Part shown: positions 18,304 through 27,010 of the stretch, in pieces | How positions within the stretch are numbered: the first letter of the stretch is position 1 | Layout of the letters: each line of letters opens with the position of its first letter | DNA from: Spirochaetia bacterium UBA2205 | Lineage (GTDB): Bacteria; Spirochaetota; UBA4802; UB4802 | Assembly: GCA_002328585.1 (NCBI GenBank) | Contig: DCUV01000057.1 | Location: 27,015-91,014 of the forward strand | Reading direction: 5' to 3' | Length of the DNA: 64,000 nucleotides | Notes under the pieces: model-generated | Seen by the model: only the letters and a program-made list of their open reading frames with translations | Told to the model about the DNA's origin: nothing | Database searches by the model: none | Made by a program: the position numbers and the translations under genes

Positions 18304-19548
18304 ATGTATACTATTGCTCTTATTATCTTCATTATAACGTATTTAGGGATAATGCTAACCAGCCTGCCAGGCGTTAACATTGACAGGCCATCAGCAGCTT
18401 ACTTTGGTGCAATTGCAATGATTGCTGCAGGTGTTCTTTCTTTTGAAGAGGCAATTGCCGCTATAGATTTTAATACCATAGCACTGCTTTTAGGAATGAT
18501 GATTGTTATAGCAACTCTTGAACTGGATGGATTTTTTGCCTTTGTTGCTCATAAAACAATTACTTTTTCCAAAACGCCATCACAATTATTATGGATAATA
18601 ACATTTACTACCGGTATTGCCAGTGCATTTCTGGTTAATGATGCTGTCGTTTTAATGTTTACTCCTGTTATCATCTCAATATGCCGTCAGGCACAATTAG
18701 ATTCTAAACCTTATTTAATAGCTGAAATTTTAGCATCCAATATTGGAAGTTCAATGACCATTACCGGGAATCCGCAAAATATGCTGATTGGTATTTATTC
18801 AAAGATTCCCTATATATATTTTCTACTGCATCTGTTCCCTATTGCTATACTCGGCATGGTAATTATTATTATTGTTATTAAGCGGATATATTCGCAAACC
18901 TTTGATGCACCATTACTATTGCACTACAATGGAAATGAATATGATTACAACCTTAGTTCTATGATCTTTTCTGTACCAATTTTTTTTATTATGACTATAC
19001 TTTTCCTTTTTCATCATATGCTTCATTTGTCAATACCTCTTATTGCTTTGATTGGAAGTTCTTTTATTCTTTTATTAGGGAAAATAAAGCCTTCAAAAAT
19101 TATAAAAGAAATTGATTGGGTGTTACTGTTATTTTTTGCTTCACTATTTATTGTCGTAAAAGGTGCTGAAAAAGCAGGGATATTGAATATATTGATGCAT
19201 TACTCACAGCTTAATAATACTTTTTATAGTATTATTGTATTACATGGAATAAGTCTTATCTCTTCCCAGATAATCAGCAATGTGCCCTTTGTCATTCTTC
19301 TAGTTCCAATACTGAAACAAAACAACAGCAAACTGCTATGGCTGGCATTGGCTTCATCATCAACATTAGCAGGTAATGCTACAATAATTGGTGCCATGGC
19401 TAATCTTATTGTTCTGGAATTAGCAGCAAGATCAGGTATCAAAATAAGCTTTATAGAATTTTTAAAACCTGGATTAATTGTTACAATAATAACATTGTTA
19501 ATGTCAATTGCGCTATTATATCTTCAACTGAACTTTCAGTTGCTATAA
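18304..19548 (+). CDS. ArsB/SLC13-like anion permease
   Basis: A 414-residue polytopic protein with about ten to eleven hydrophobic segments and an internal two-fold repeat. FLVNDAVVLMFTPVI followed by NIGSSMTITGNPQNMLIG in the first half, and ISNVPFVILLVPI followed by TLAGNATIIGAMANLIVLE in the second half, are the paired helical-hairpin motifs of the ion transporter (IT) superfamily (ArsB, CitMHS, YbiR). The substrate is unknown: arsenite, a dicarboxylate or another anion are all possible. No ars genes are nearby. Confidence 0.82.
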   Translation: MYTIALIIFIITYLGIMLTSLPGVNIDRPSAAYFGAIAMIAAGVLSFEEAIAAIDFNTIALLLGMMIVIATLELDGFFAFVAHKTITFSKTPSQLLWIITFTTGIASAFLVNDAVVLMFTPVIISICRQAQLDSKPYLIAEILASNIGSSMTITGNPQNMLIGIYSKIPYIYFLLHLFPIAILGMVIIIIVIKRIYSQTFDAPLLLHYNGNEYDYNLSSMIFSVPIFFIMTILFLFHHMLHLSIPLIALIGSSFILLLGKIKPSKIIKEIDWVLLLFFASLFIVVKGAEKAGILNILMHYSQLNNTFYSIIVLHGISLISSQIISNVPFVILLVPILKQNNSKLLWLALASSSTLAGNATIIGAMANLIVLELAARSGIKISFIEFLKPGLIVTIITLLMSIALLYLQLNFQLL

Positions 19549-19861
19549 ATTTCATTGTATCAATTACCACGTTTATATCATACGGGGAAATCAAAACAAA
19601 ATTGTAAATACCCGTGTGATTACAAAATATTTGATAAGCTGCTTGTTATCTTTTGTTTTTAAACATATAAAAAAATGAAAAAAACACTATTGATAGCTAC
19701 TCATAAATACATGCAAGGGTAAGTGGTACATAATTATTTTAATTATTTGTTGACATCTTTCAATAAATAAATTATTATTATGAGTAATTATACCAGTGAT
19801 TTGTTATTACCTTTCACAACAAATTATTGTATATCAGGATACACTATTAATATTTTAATTG
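19549..19861. other. Intergenic region upstream of STAS gene
   Basis: An AT-rich gap with one clear promoter (19750-19778). No hairpin terminator for the permease gene was found. Confidence 0.5.
19750..19778 (+). promoter_or_regulatory. Sigma70-type promoter of STAS gene
   Basis: TTGACA (19750-19755), 17-bp spacer, TATTAT (19773-19778); predicted leader about 75 nt. Confidence 0.7.
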
Positions 19862-20215
19862 ATGAGTAATTGCATGCAAATTGATGTTCATAAAGAAGGT
19901 CCACTATTAATACTTACCTTAAACGGACGCTATGATATCTCAAAGATTCATAATTTTGAAACTATATACCGACAACATTTAGAAGATAATCCAAAAATCA
20001 TAGCACTTAATTTACGGGATCTAAAATATATTGATTCATCTGGTATTGGTTCATTGGTACGCTGTATGAACCTTGCATTGAAAAACAATATTGAATTTAT
20101 TTGTTATGACATCAATGAAAATGTTGAAAGCATTTTTAAAATAGCAAAACTTGATCAATTTATATCCATATTAACTCATGACGAGTTTATACAAAAATAT
20201 ATCAAAAAGCAATAA
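19862..20215 (+). CDS. STAS-domain anti-anti-sigma factor-like protein
   Basis: A protein of about 117 residues consisting of a single STAS domain. The phosphorylatable motif DSSGIGSL near residue 60 and the preceding strand ALNLRDLKYI match SpoIIAA/RsbV. It probably takes part in a partner-switching cascade with an RsbW-like kinase and an SM-type PP2C phosphatase; a candidate phosphatase is encoded at 47676-48830. The start is uncertain: ATG at 19862 or 19874, neither with a strong ribosome site. Its 3' end overlaps the convergent HD gene by 14 nt. Confidence 0.87.
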   Translation: MSNCMQIDVHKEGPLLILTLNGRYDISKIHNFETIYRQHLEDNPKIIALNLRDLKYIDSSGIGSLVRCMNLALKNNIEFICYDINENVESIFKIAKLDQFISILTHDEFIQKYIKKQ

Positions 20216-21194
20216 GTTCTTTTAATGTGCCTTTTTCTTCTAATATTTGTATTAGTGTATCAACTATAAGCGGGTCAAATTGGGTGCCTTTGTTTTTTTC
20301 CAATTCTTGCTTAGCTTCATGGAGCGATAGTCCCTTTCTATATGGTCTATCGCTTAACATGGCATCAAGGGCATCGGCAACAGCAATGATCTTAGCTTCA
20401 ACAGGAATTTTATTGCCTGACAATTCATAATATCCCTGCCCATCAATCCGCTCATGATGGTACATCACAATTGATGCAATATCCTTTAAATAATCAAGCG
20501 TTGATAATATTTTCATGCCGCGTATGGGATGACTTTCTAAAAGTAATTTTTCAGTTTCGGATAAATTCCCATTTTTCTCGATAATTTCTATTGGTATGCC
20601 AATCTTGCCAATATCATGTGCTGCAGCAGCATGATTGAGCAATCGCATTTTTTCTTTTGGCAAGCCAAGACGTTTACCAATTGCAAGCGAGTACTGTGCC
20701 ACCCGTGCAGTATGGCCACTGGTATAGGGATCTTTATCTTCCATGGCGCTTATGAGCACACTAATGATTGCAAATACCTTTTCATCTAATTGTTTATCAA
20801 GTGATTCTTCTGGATTATTTGATCTGGTTAACAATTTCTGCATATATTTTAAAATACTATCAAAACCATTATTATCTATAGAAAATGAATAGGTATAATT
20901 GCCCTTTTCATACTGTTTCAGAACCTTCAGCATACTTCGAGCAACAACATAATATTGTTTGTGCAAAACTTTTGTTATAATAATAAATGATATGTTGAAA
21001 ATAACAATAATAACTGTAATGAAGAATACACTTTTAAGCAATAATGACAGATGATAATGATTTAAAATAAAATGATTAAATAACAGGAAAAGAACTGTTA
21101 TAGTAACTATCGCAAACAGTAATATGCAATATAGCAACACTGTTACCTTTTTCATTTTCATAGTAGTATACTGTAAAAAATTTGCAATAGCCAT
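20202..21194 (-). CDS. Membrane HD-GYP-like signalling protein
   Basis: A 330-residue protein with two N-terminal membrane helices (about 15-40 and 52-74), a short linker and a C-terminal HD-GYP-like domain. Metal-site motifs are GHTARVA (160-166), HDIGKIGIP (193-201), the HHE of YHHERIDGQGYY (246-248) and VADALDAM. The diagnostic GYP is GYY here, so activity on cyclic di-GMP is likely but not certain. Such enzymes hydrolyse c-di-GMP at the membrane and influence motility. It is convergent with the STAS gene, with a 14-nt overlap. Confidence 0.85.
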   Translation of the reverse strand: MAIANFLQYTTMKMKKVTVLLYCILLFAIVTITVLFLLFNHFILNHYHLSLLLKSVFFITVIIVIFNISFIIITKVLHKQYYVVARSMLKVLKQYEKGNYTYSFSIDNNGFDSILKYMQKLLTRSNNPEESLDKQLDEKVFAIISVLISAMEDKDPYTSGHTARVAQYSLAIGKRLGLPKEKMRLLNHAAAAHDIGKIGIPIEIIEKNGNLSETEKLLLESHPIRGMKILSTLDYLKDIASIVMYHHERIDGQGYYELSGNKIPVEAKIIAVADALDAMLSDRPYRKGLSLHEAKQELEKNKGTQFDPLIVDTLIQILEEKGTLKELIAF

Positions 21195-21371
21195 ACGTTA
21201 CACCTTATTACTTTCCATTCATAAAATAACTGTTTTTGATGAAATAAACCAAAAATAAAATTTTTTATAGGCAGGTTATTAAAATTAATATTGACGATAT
21301 AAAACAGACTATTACATCTGTCTACATTCTGATACACAACATTAATAACCATACTTAAAAAGGTGGTACAA

Positions 21372-22346
21372 ATGTCAAGGATACTTTCAGGAATACAACC
21401 ATCGGGTACATTGCATATAGGTAACTATTTTGCCATGATGAAACCCATGATCGAATTGCAATATAACAATGAACTTTTCTGCTTTATTGTTAACTACCAT
21501 GCATTAACCAGCATTCACGACCCCCGCCTGTTGGCACACAATACATTAAATGCTGCTATGGATTTTATTGCTCTTGGGCTGGACCCTGATAAAGCACATT
21601 TCTGGGTGCAGGCTGATATCCCTGAGGTTACTGAATTATCATGGATACTATCATGCCACACCGGCATGGGGCTTCTTGAACGAAGTCATAGCTATAAGGA
21701 TAAGATTGCAAAAGGAATTATCCCCAATGCCGGACTTTTTACCTATCCTGTACTGATGGCTGCTGATATTCTTTTATTCAATGCAGAGTTAGTCCCGGTT
21801 GGCAAGGATCAAAAACAACATCTTGAGATAACAAGGGATATTGCACAGCACTTTAATCAGATGTATGGTGAAATCTTTGTTATACCCGAAGCAATGATTC
21901 CTGAGGATATTGCGGTGATACCAGGTATTGATGGACAGAAGATGTCAAAAAGCTATAACAATACCATCAATATATTTGAAGATGAAACCACCCTTAAAAA
22001 GAAGGTAATGCGAATAGTTACCGACTCACAACCATTAGAAGTTCCTAAAAATCCAGATACCTGTAATCTATTTGCTTTGTATAAACTTTTTGCTGAACCT
22101 GAAAAAACACAAATACTTAGAGAACGGTACCTGAAGGGTGGCATAGGATATGGTGAAGTAAAAAAAGAGCTTTTTGCAATGATATGGGAATACTTTGCAC
22201 CATTTAGAGCAAAACGGGAATTGCTTGAAAATAACAAACATGACATAGCATCCATATTAAAAAAAGGAGCAGAAAAAACCCGTCCACTGGCTATAGAAAC
22301 CATTAAACGGGTTAAAGAAGCCACGGGATTAAAATATTTAATATAA
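21372..22346 (+). CDS. trpS: Tryptophanyl-tRNA synthetase
   Basis: A 324-residue class I synthetase. SGIQPSGTLHIGNYF carries the HIGH-type motif, and GIDGQKMSKSYNNTI the KMSKS loop. VLMAADILLFNAELVPVGKDQKQH is the tryptophan and adenylate pocket of bacterial TrpRS. The ATG at 21372 is chosen because the in-frame GTG at 21363 lies inside the AAAAAGGTGG ribosome site. Length fits the family (about 330). Convergent with the HtrA gene. Confidence 0.95.
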   Translation: MSRILSGIQPSGTLHIGNYFAMMKPMIELQYNNELFCFIVNYHALTSIHDPRLLAHNTLNAAMDFIALGLDPDKAHFWVQADIPEVTELSWILSCHTGMGLLERSHSYKDKIAKGIIPNAGLFTYPVLMAADILLFNAELVPVGKDQKQHLEITRDIAQHFNQMYGEIFVIPEAMIPEDIAVIPGIDGQKMSKSYNNTINIFEDETTLKKKVMRIVTDSQPLEVPKNPDTCNLFALYKLFAEPEKTQILRERYLKGGIGYGEVKKELFAMIWEYFAPFRAKRELLENNKHDIASILKKGAEKTRPLAIETIKRVKEATGLKYLI

Positions 22347-22366
22347 AAATATTAATCCTTTATATG

Positions 22367-23773
22367 CTATTGTTTTTCACTTTTTTTTATAACTACAAAT
22401 TTATGGATTCCTCCACGCTTTACCAGTAAAAGCAACGTCTCTTTATTTTGATAGTGTGCTAATAGCTCATTATAGCGTGACACATTTTCTACCGGCGTGT
22501 TTTCAATCTCTTTGATAATGTCACCAACCATCATCCCTGCCTCATAAGCTGGACCATCTTCATTAACCTCCATGACTATAACACCTGTTGTATCGGTTAT
22601 CCTGAATTTATATGCATTCTCTTCGGTTATATCACCAACACGCAGCCCAATTATGTCAAGTTCCACTGCTTTTTCTTCCATAGCTTGTTGTTGAGGGAGT
22701 TCTGCAATGATAACATCAACATCCATCTCTTTGCCTGCTCTAAAAATTTTAACTTTTGCTGTAGAGCCAGGCTTTAAAGCAGCAACATTACGGCGCAATT
22801 GATTTATATCCGAAACTGTTGTGCCATTGACAGAAACAATAATATCACCAATTTCAAGATTAGCGTTTTTTGCAGGTGAATTGTTCATAACATCGGCAAC
22901 GACAACTCCCTGCTTTCCTTCATATTTAAAATTTTTAGCAATTTCAGGAGTAATGTTTTGAATATACACACCCAACCAGCCTCGCGTTACCTTACCTTTT
23001 TGTATCAGTTCATCTACAACCTGTTTTACCATGTTTGACGGTATGGCAAACCCTATACCCATGTAACCCCCATTACGACTGAATATTGCTGTATTTATAC
23101 CTATGAGTTTGCCTGTAACATTAATAAGAGCTCCTCCAGAATTTCCCGGATTTATTGCAGCATCAGTTTGAATAAAATATTCATAATCGGCAAGCCCAAA
23201 ACCTTCTCTGCCTGTTGCACTGATAATTCCCATCGTTACCGTATGCCCAAATCCAAAAGGGTTGCCTATAGCAATGGCAATCTCTCCAACCTTTAATGTG
23301 TCTGAATCAGCCATTTCAGCAACAGGAATGTCTCCGGGAACAGTTCCCTGTATTTTTATTACAGCAATGTCAGTGGCAGGGTCAGAGCCTATGAGCTGAC
23401 ATGGGAATGTACGCTTATCAAATAAAGTAACAGTTATTGATTTTGTGTTTTTTACGACATGGTTATTAGTTACTATATACCCTCGTTTATCAATAATAAC
23501 ACCTGAACCAACTGCTTTAGCTTCTCTTGGCATAGGAAATGGCATGGGCATCTTTCTGGCATCACGTGGCGAACCCATTTTTTTCTCGGCAGATATACTT
23601 ACTACTGTTGGAATTGCTTTATTGGTTATCTTCACCAATTGTTCATTGAATATATTTAAATCAGCAATCGATGTTATTTGCTTCGTTTTTTTGGTTGCGT
23701 TTTTTGCATCAACAGTAACTATCGCACATAAAATAATGACACAAACTGTTATAACATGAAATTTCATTTTCAT
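22367..23773 (-). CDS. HtrA/DegP-family periplasmic serine protease
   Basis: A 468-residue protein with an N-terminal signal peptide (about 1-23), a trypsin-like domain with catalytic triad H105 (TNNHVV), D135 (ATDIAVIK) and S212 (GNSGGAL), and two PDZ domains (about 265-355 and 370-460). The second PDZ contains VSRYNELLAHY. It degrades or refolds misfolded envelope proteins, and expression is often stress-induced. An AAGGA ribosome site precedes the ATG. The MPMPFPMPRE stretch before the protease domain corresponds to the flexible LA-loop region. Confidence 0.93.
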   Translation of the reverse strand: MKMKFHVITVCVIILCAIVTVDAKNATKKTKQITSIADLNIFNEQLVKITNKAIPTVVSISAEKKMGSPRDARKMPMPFPMPREAKAVGSGVIIDKRGYIVTNNHVVKNTKSITVTLFDKRTFPCQLIGSDPATDIAVIKIQGTVPGDIPVAEMADSDTLKVGEIAIAIGNPFGFGHTVTMGIISATGREGFGLADYEYFIQTDAAINPGNSGGALINVTGKLIGINTAIFSRNGGYMGIGFAIPSNMVKQVVDELIQKGKVTRGWLGVYIQNITPEIAKNFKYEGKQGVVVADVMNNSPAKNANLEIGDIIVSVNGTTVSDINQLRRNVAALKPGSTAKVKIFRAGKEMDVDVIIAELPQQQAMEEKAVELDIIGLRVGDITEENAYKFRITDTTGVIVMEVNEDGPAYEAGMMVGDIIKEIENTPVENVSRYNELLAHYQNKETLLLLVKRGGIHKFVVIKKSEKQ

Positions 23774-24365
23774 AATGTATTCCTTGTAATGAAAAAAATA
23801 TTTTTATTGCATTCAGGGTATATGTATCCAATTTCTTTAACACTGCATGGTAACGTTATACCATTGTTTGGTGCAGTATTAATAGCAATAACTATTGTTA
23901 TACCTTTATTTTTTTATAATCATACTATCATTGTTGTCAAGTCATTTAGCTTTGAGGTTTTAATTTAATTAATCTTTATCATTAGTACCATGAATACCAC
24001 CAGTGTTTTATTTTTTTCTATATCTATATAATGCTATATTATATAGAAGATGACAATGGCTGGCTTATGACCGCTCAAAAGAAACGAAAATATTTGGCGA
24101 TAGTTTTCCTATAATCGTGGTTCAGTATCTAACGTTACATTTCCGGATTCCGGGTCAAGCCCGGAATGATAATGGTACGGAGTATTATTCTAAGCGTTAG
24201 CGAAGAATCTCAATAGTGTGAGGAGATTTTCTTTGGACACTGTGCGCCCTCAGAATAACAATGCGTGCAGATTATTTTTTCAGTTGCGTCTTTTTATTTA
24301 AAAATGATAAGAGTGCATATTATTATTTTCAGCGGATTTCAGTGGACATGAATTGAAATAATATC
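23774..24365. other. Intergenic region containing a dispersed repeat
   Basis: About 590 nt between divergent htrA and apbE. Apart from the repeat copy at 24140-24262 and one octamer GCGATAGT (24097-24104), I see no gene. The small ORF at 23756-23968 lacks a ribosome site and starts inside htrA. Confidence 0.5.
24140..24262. repeat. Dispersed intergenic repeat, copy A
   Basis: Begins with the hairpin ATTCCGGG-TCAAG-CCCGGAAT (24147-24167), followed by a second module running from GCGTTAGCGAAGAATCT to CCTCAGAATAAC. Related copies are at 36555-36606, 39360-39535 and 44101-44345, always between genes. Confidence 0.7.
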
Positions 24366-25400
24366 ATGGATTACAGTATGCAAAAGATTTATTCACTTAT
24401 TGTTATAGTAGTAATGATTGGTGTACAGCTATTACTGTCATGCTCACATCAACAACGCTATAGTCTGTCACAAATGGCAATGGGTACTATAGTAACTGTC
24501 ACTGTTGACGCTCCATCGCATGAAAAAGCACACAATGCAATACAAGCAGCATTTGACAAAATCAAGCAGATTGAAGCTGTGATGAGCCCCTATAAACCGG
24601 ACAGCGATGTTTCAAAAATAAATGCAAATAGTAAAACCCATGTAAGCAAAGACACCTTCACTGTCATTGAACAATCCATGGAACTATCGCACAAAACAAA
24701 TGGGCTTTTTGACATAACCTTTGCATCAATAGGTAAATTATGGAACATACAATCGCCAAACTTTATTCCTCCATCACCACAAACTATCAATACCTATAAG
24801 CCGTGCATAGGATATCAACTAATTCATCTCCATCCGGAAAATCTTGAGGTCATCAAAGAAAAGCCCTGCATACAAATTGGTCTTGGTGGCATAGCAAAAG
24901 GATATGCAATAGAGCAGGCAATTGCAACATTGCAAAATATGGGTATCAAAGAAGCTATTGTTGAAGCTGGCGGCGACCTTAAAGTTATTGGCAATAATTA
25001 CAGGTATGGCTACACAATTGGCATAAGGCATCCACGTAAGGAAGGAATTTGCGGAACAGTACTGCTGTTCAATGGACAGTCTATTACTACAAGCGGCGAC
25101 TACGAACGCTTTGCAATCTATAAGGGTAAACACTACCACCATATACTCAATCCTAAAACGGGCTATCCAGCCACAAGTGATATCATCTCTGTTTCGGTGA
25201 TTGCCAGCAATGCTACGGTATGTGATGGATATGCAACTGCTTTATTTATCATGGGGTCAGAGCAAGCAATTTCGTTTTTGTTGCACAATGCATCGTTACA
25301 ACTCCAATGCATTATTATTGACACATCAACGAAAATATATGTATCAAAAAGTTTGGTGCCTTGCACTTCGTTCGCAGGGTATACTGTGGTTCCTTTTTAG
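24366..25400 (+). CDS. apbE: ApbE-family FAD:protein FMN transferase, lipoprotein
   Basis: A 344-residue protein with a lipoprotein signal (lipobox LLLSC, cysteine near residue 26) and the complete ApbE fold. Motifs are MGTIVTVTV, GLGGIAKGYAIEQA, the GGD turn near 203, HHILNPKTGYPA and DGYATALFIMG, which carries the aspartate of the Mg2+ site. ApbE covalently attaches FMN to threonine of Rnf/Nqr-type or other periplasmic flavoproteins using FAD. No rnf or nqr genes are in this window, so the target is encoded elsewhere. The start is taken at 24366; an in-frame ATG at 24378 is also possible. Confidence 0.92.
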   Translation: MDYSMQKIYSLIVIVVMIGVQLLLSCSHQQRYSLSQMAMGTIVTVTVDAPSHEKAHNAIQAAFDKIKQIEAVMSPYKPDSDVSKINANSKTHVSKDTFTVIEQSMELSHKTNGLFDITFASIGKLWNIQSPNFIPPSPQTINTYKPCIGYQLIHLHPENLEVIKEKPCIQIGLGGIAKGYAIEQAIATLQNMGIKEAIVEAGGDLKVIGNNYRYGYTIGIRHPRKEGICGTVLLFNGQSITTSGDYERFAIYKGKHYHHILNPKTGYPATSDIISVSVIASNATVCDGYATALFIMGSEQAISFLLHNASLQLQCIIIDTSTKIYVSKSLVPCTSFAGYTVVPF

Positions 25401-25544
25401 TTTATTATTTTTGGCGATAGTTACTGACCATCAATCAAGTTGCCAAAAAATATATCCTTTCCAATGACAAAATAGTTGCAATTCTTAATTGTTTATGATT
25501 GATTAACAGTGTGGAAATGGTAAAACTTTTTAATGAGGATGACT

Positions 25545-26432
25545 ATGGAACTTTCTGAATATGCCGGGCAATCAACAAGAATCAATGACTTCTATATTCA
25601 TGTATCTGATGGAATGCAACTCTATTGCATAGATTTTGTTCCAAAACATGACAATGTATCAAAACCAATAATTTTTTTTGTAGCAGGATGGCTTTCCCAT
25701 ATATCTGGCTGGAAAGATGTTTTACGTTCATTGACCGATGAATACCATTTAATATATATTGAAACGAGGGAAAAAATTTCTTCAAAAATACCTGGTGATA
25801 AATCATGCACAGATTTTTCTTTCAACGTCATGAGAATGGTTGTTGATCTTCATGAAGTAATACAACAGATAATACCTAAAAAAAGAACATTCGTTATGGC
25901 AGGCAGCTCATTGGGTTCTTCTGTAATTTTAGAATATCTGGCAATGCGAACACGTCAACCTGAATGTGCACTTCTCATTTCACCAATCCCTGTATTCAGA
26001 TTTCCTCCCATATTAGGTGATATCGTTCCCAATTTGCCCCCATCATGGTATAACGTGTTAAAAAAATTAGTTATATGGTATTTAAAAACTTTTAGATTAA
26101 ATACCAAAAAAGAAAAAGAACAGCTTATCAAATATACCAATACCATTAATGCTGCTGATCCGTATAAACTTAAACCCAATGCACTATCATTGAAAAATTA
26201 TAATCTATGGGATAAACTTTCCTTTATTGAAACGCCATGTTATATATTTGGTGCAAAAACAGACACATTACATGCTACTGAAGACATAAAACGATTGCTG
26301 CAGGAAATACATCATGCTGACTACATAGAATGTGAGAGCAATAAAGAAACTCATAGCGCAATTGTTGCCTCTTATTTCATAAATATCCTTAAAAACAAGC
26401 TGTATAAAAAAATAAAAGCTAAAAAGACTTAA
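25545..26432 (+). CDS. Alpha/beta-hydrolase family protein
   Basis: A 295-residue alpha/beta hydrolase. The nucleophile elbow is GSSLGSS near residue 121. A putative acid follows strand 7 (GAKTDTLHA) and the histidine is in KETHSAIV. The oxyanion region is FFVAGWLSHISGWKDV. No signal peptide. The third of three closely spaced in-frame ATGs (25533, 25539, 25545) is chosen because the TGAGGA ribosome site overlaps the first two. The substrate is unknown; an esterase or thioesterase is plausible. Confidence 0.75.
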   Translation: MELSEYAGQSTRINDFYIHVSDGMQLYCIDFVPKHDNVSKPIIFFVAGWLSHISGWKDVLRSLTDEYHLIYIETREKISSKIPGDKSCTDFSFNVMRMVVDLHEVIQQIIPKKRTFVMAGSSLGSSVILEYLAMRTRQPECALLISPIPVFRFPPILGDIVPNLPPSWYNVLKKLVIWYLKTFRLNTKKEKEQLIKYTNTINAADPYKLKPNALSLKNYNLWDKLSFIETPCYIFGAKTDTLHATEDIKRLLQEIHHADYIECESNKETHSAIVASYFINILKNKLYKKIKAKKT

Positions 26433-26497
26433 CTTTACTTGATTTTTTTCTATATTCATTTTATATTGAATACAAATCAGGTAATAAAGGAATTAAG

Positions 26498-26986
26498 ATG
26501 TCATTATGCAAAGTTGACATAGTTACTATTGTTCTGGATGAAGAAAGCAATACACCTATAGTTGTTCTCCAAGACAATGAAACGGGGAACATACTGCCCA
26601 TTATGATTGCTCCTTTAGAAGCAAGCCTTATTGCCATTGAGCTTGAAGGCAAAAAACCAATCCGTCCTTTAACACACGACCTTATTATAACAATGCTTCA
26701 TACATTTCATTATTCTCTTGAATCAGTAGTAATTGATGATTTAAAAGATAACATTTATTTTGCAAAGCTTAATTTAGTTGCTCCAGATAGTTCTGAAATG
26801 ATAATTGATTGTCGCCCCAGTGATGCTATGGCAATTGCATTAAGAGCAAAAGCTCCAATTTATGTCAAAAAGAAAGTATTTGCAATAGCTCAGGGATTAG
26901 ATAATCTTTCACAGATAGATAAAGAAACAATGAAAGAAGTCCTTGAAGATATTGACATAGACGATGTTGGCGGTAAAATCATGTAA
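26498..26986 (+). CDS. Bifunctional nuclease family protein (DUF151)
   Basis: A 162-residue DUF151/BFN-domain protein (COG1259). Typical segments are VVLQDNETGNILPIMIAPLEASLIAIELEGKKPIRPLTHDLI near residues 22-65 and the strongly conserved RPSDAMAIALRAKAPIYV (about 108-125). Family members have been reported with DNase/RNase activity, but the bacterial role is poorly defined. The usual C-terminal UVR domain is absent. AAGGA ribosome site. The next gene (FBPase) starts 24 nt downstream, so they are probably co-transcribed. Confidence 0.88.
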   Translation: MSLCKVDIVTIVLDEESNTPIVVLQDNETGNILPIMIAPLEASLIAIELEGKKPIRPLTHDLIITMLHTFHYSLESVVIDDLKDNIYFAKLNLVAPDSSEMIIDCRPSDAMAIALRAKAPIYVKKKVFAIAQGLDNLSQIDKETMKEVLEDIDIDDVGGKIM

Positions 26987-27010
26987 ATATTTTTTATTAG
27001 CAGAGGCTCT

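Noticed and set aside
22338..22355. TTAATAT-AAAA-ATATTAA hairpin between trpS and htrA
   Set aside because: A stem of only A-T pairs is too weak to call a terminator in such AT-rich DNA.
23756..23968. Small plus-strand ORF with hydrophobic stretches
   Set aside because: It starts inside htrA on the other strand, lacks a ribosome site, and its hydrophobicity is explained by T-rich DNA.
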